A stretch of DNA of 5,717 bases from Deltaproteobacteria bacterium (lineage in GTDB: Bacteria; Desulfobacterota; Syntrophia; Syntrophales; UBA2210). A program made the position numbers and the translations under genes. The stretch lies in the NCBI GenBank assembly GCA_011056825.1, contig DSBH01000308.1, positions 1 to 5,717 of the forward strand. The letters are read 5' to 3'. Below the pieces are notes generated by a model. It was given only the letters and a program-made list of their open reading frames with translations, was not told the DNA's origin and searched no databases. Shown in pieces: positions 5,711-5,717 of the stretch; the first letter of the stretch is position 1, and every line of letters starts with the position of its first letter.

Positions 5711-5717
5711 CCACGAC

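Noticed and set aside
1..5717. CRISPR array, tRNA, rRNA, insertion sequence or phage gene
   Set aside because: No regularly spaced direct repeats, no tRNA cloverleaf, and no transposase or phage-type protein were seen on either strand.

Overview
The window looks like a stretch of chromosome from an anaerobic, moderately GC-rich bacterium. Gene content, strong GGAGG-type ribosome binding sites and short hairpin repeats between genes fit a Desulfobacterota (former Deltaproteobacteria) lineage, of the sulfate-reducing or syntrophic kind. That placement is an inference from general resemblance; no rRNA or other marker gene is present. All six genes I can support lie on the + strand.

Layout. Positions 1-669 hold no convincing gene. 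They carry a group of small palindromic, REP-like repeats (about 190-400) and the leader of the first gene. A universal stress protein gene (670-1065) follows and ends in a clear intrinsic terminator (1134-1168). Next come a bulged hairpin (1183-1220) and a possible promoter (1260-1289). They precede a tight three-gene unit: a phenylacetate-CoA ligase (PaaK, 1334-2632), a double ACT-domain protein (2638-3093) and a small protein made of two copies of a cysteine-containing helix-turn-helix-like unit (3116-3550). After a 128-base gap come a crotonase-fold enoyl-CoA hydratase/isomerase (3679-4386) and a class III CoA-transferase/racemase of the CaiB-BaiF family (4433-5629). The last 88 bases hold only a hairpin and no gene start that I can defend.

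How the genes may work together. PaaK adenylates an arylacetic or related acid and couples it to CoA. The ACT protein beside it probably senses a small ligand, perhaps an amino acid, and may tune the ligase or its pathway. The crotonase and the CaiB-family enzyme act on acyl-CoA thioesters. Residue alignment suggests the crotonase is isomerase-like (one catalytic Glu kept, the other lost). The CaiB protein carries the His/Asp/Glu set of alpha-methylacyl-CoA racemase. Together this points to breakdown or remodelling of aromatic or branched acyl-CoA compounds without oxygen; no oxygenase genes of the aerobic phenylacetate pathway are present. The substrate cannot be read from the sequence.

Most of the window is ordinary catabolic chromosome. 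The least explained item is the duplicated Cys/CQLG protein sitting directly behind PaaK-ACT.
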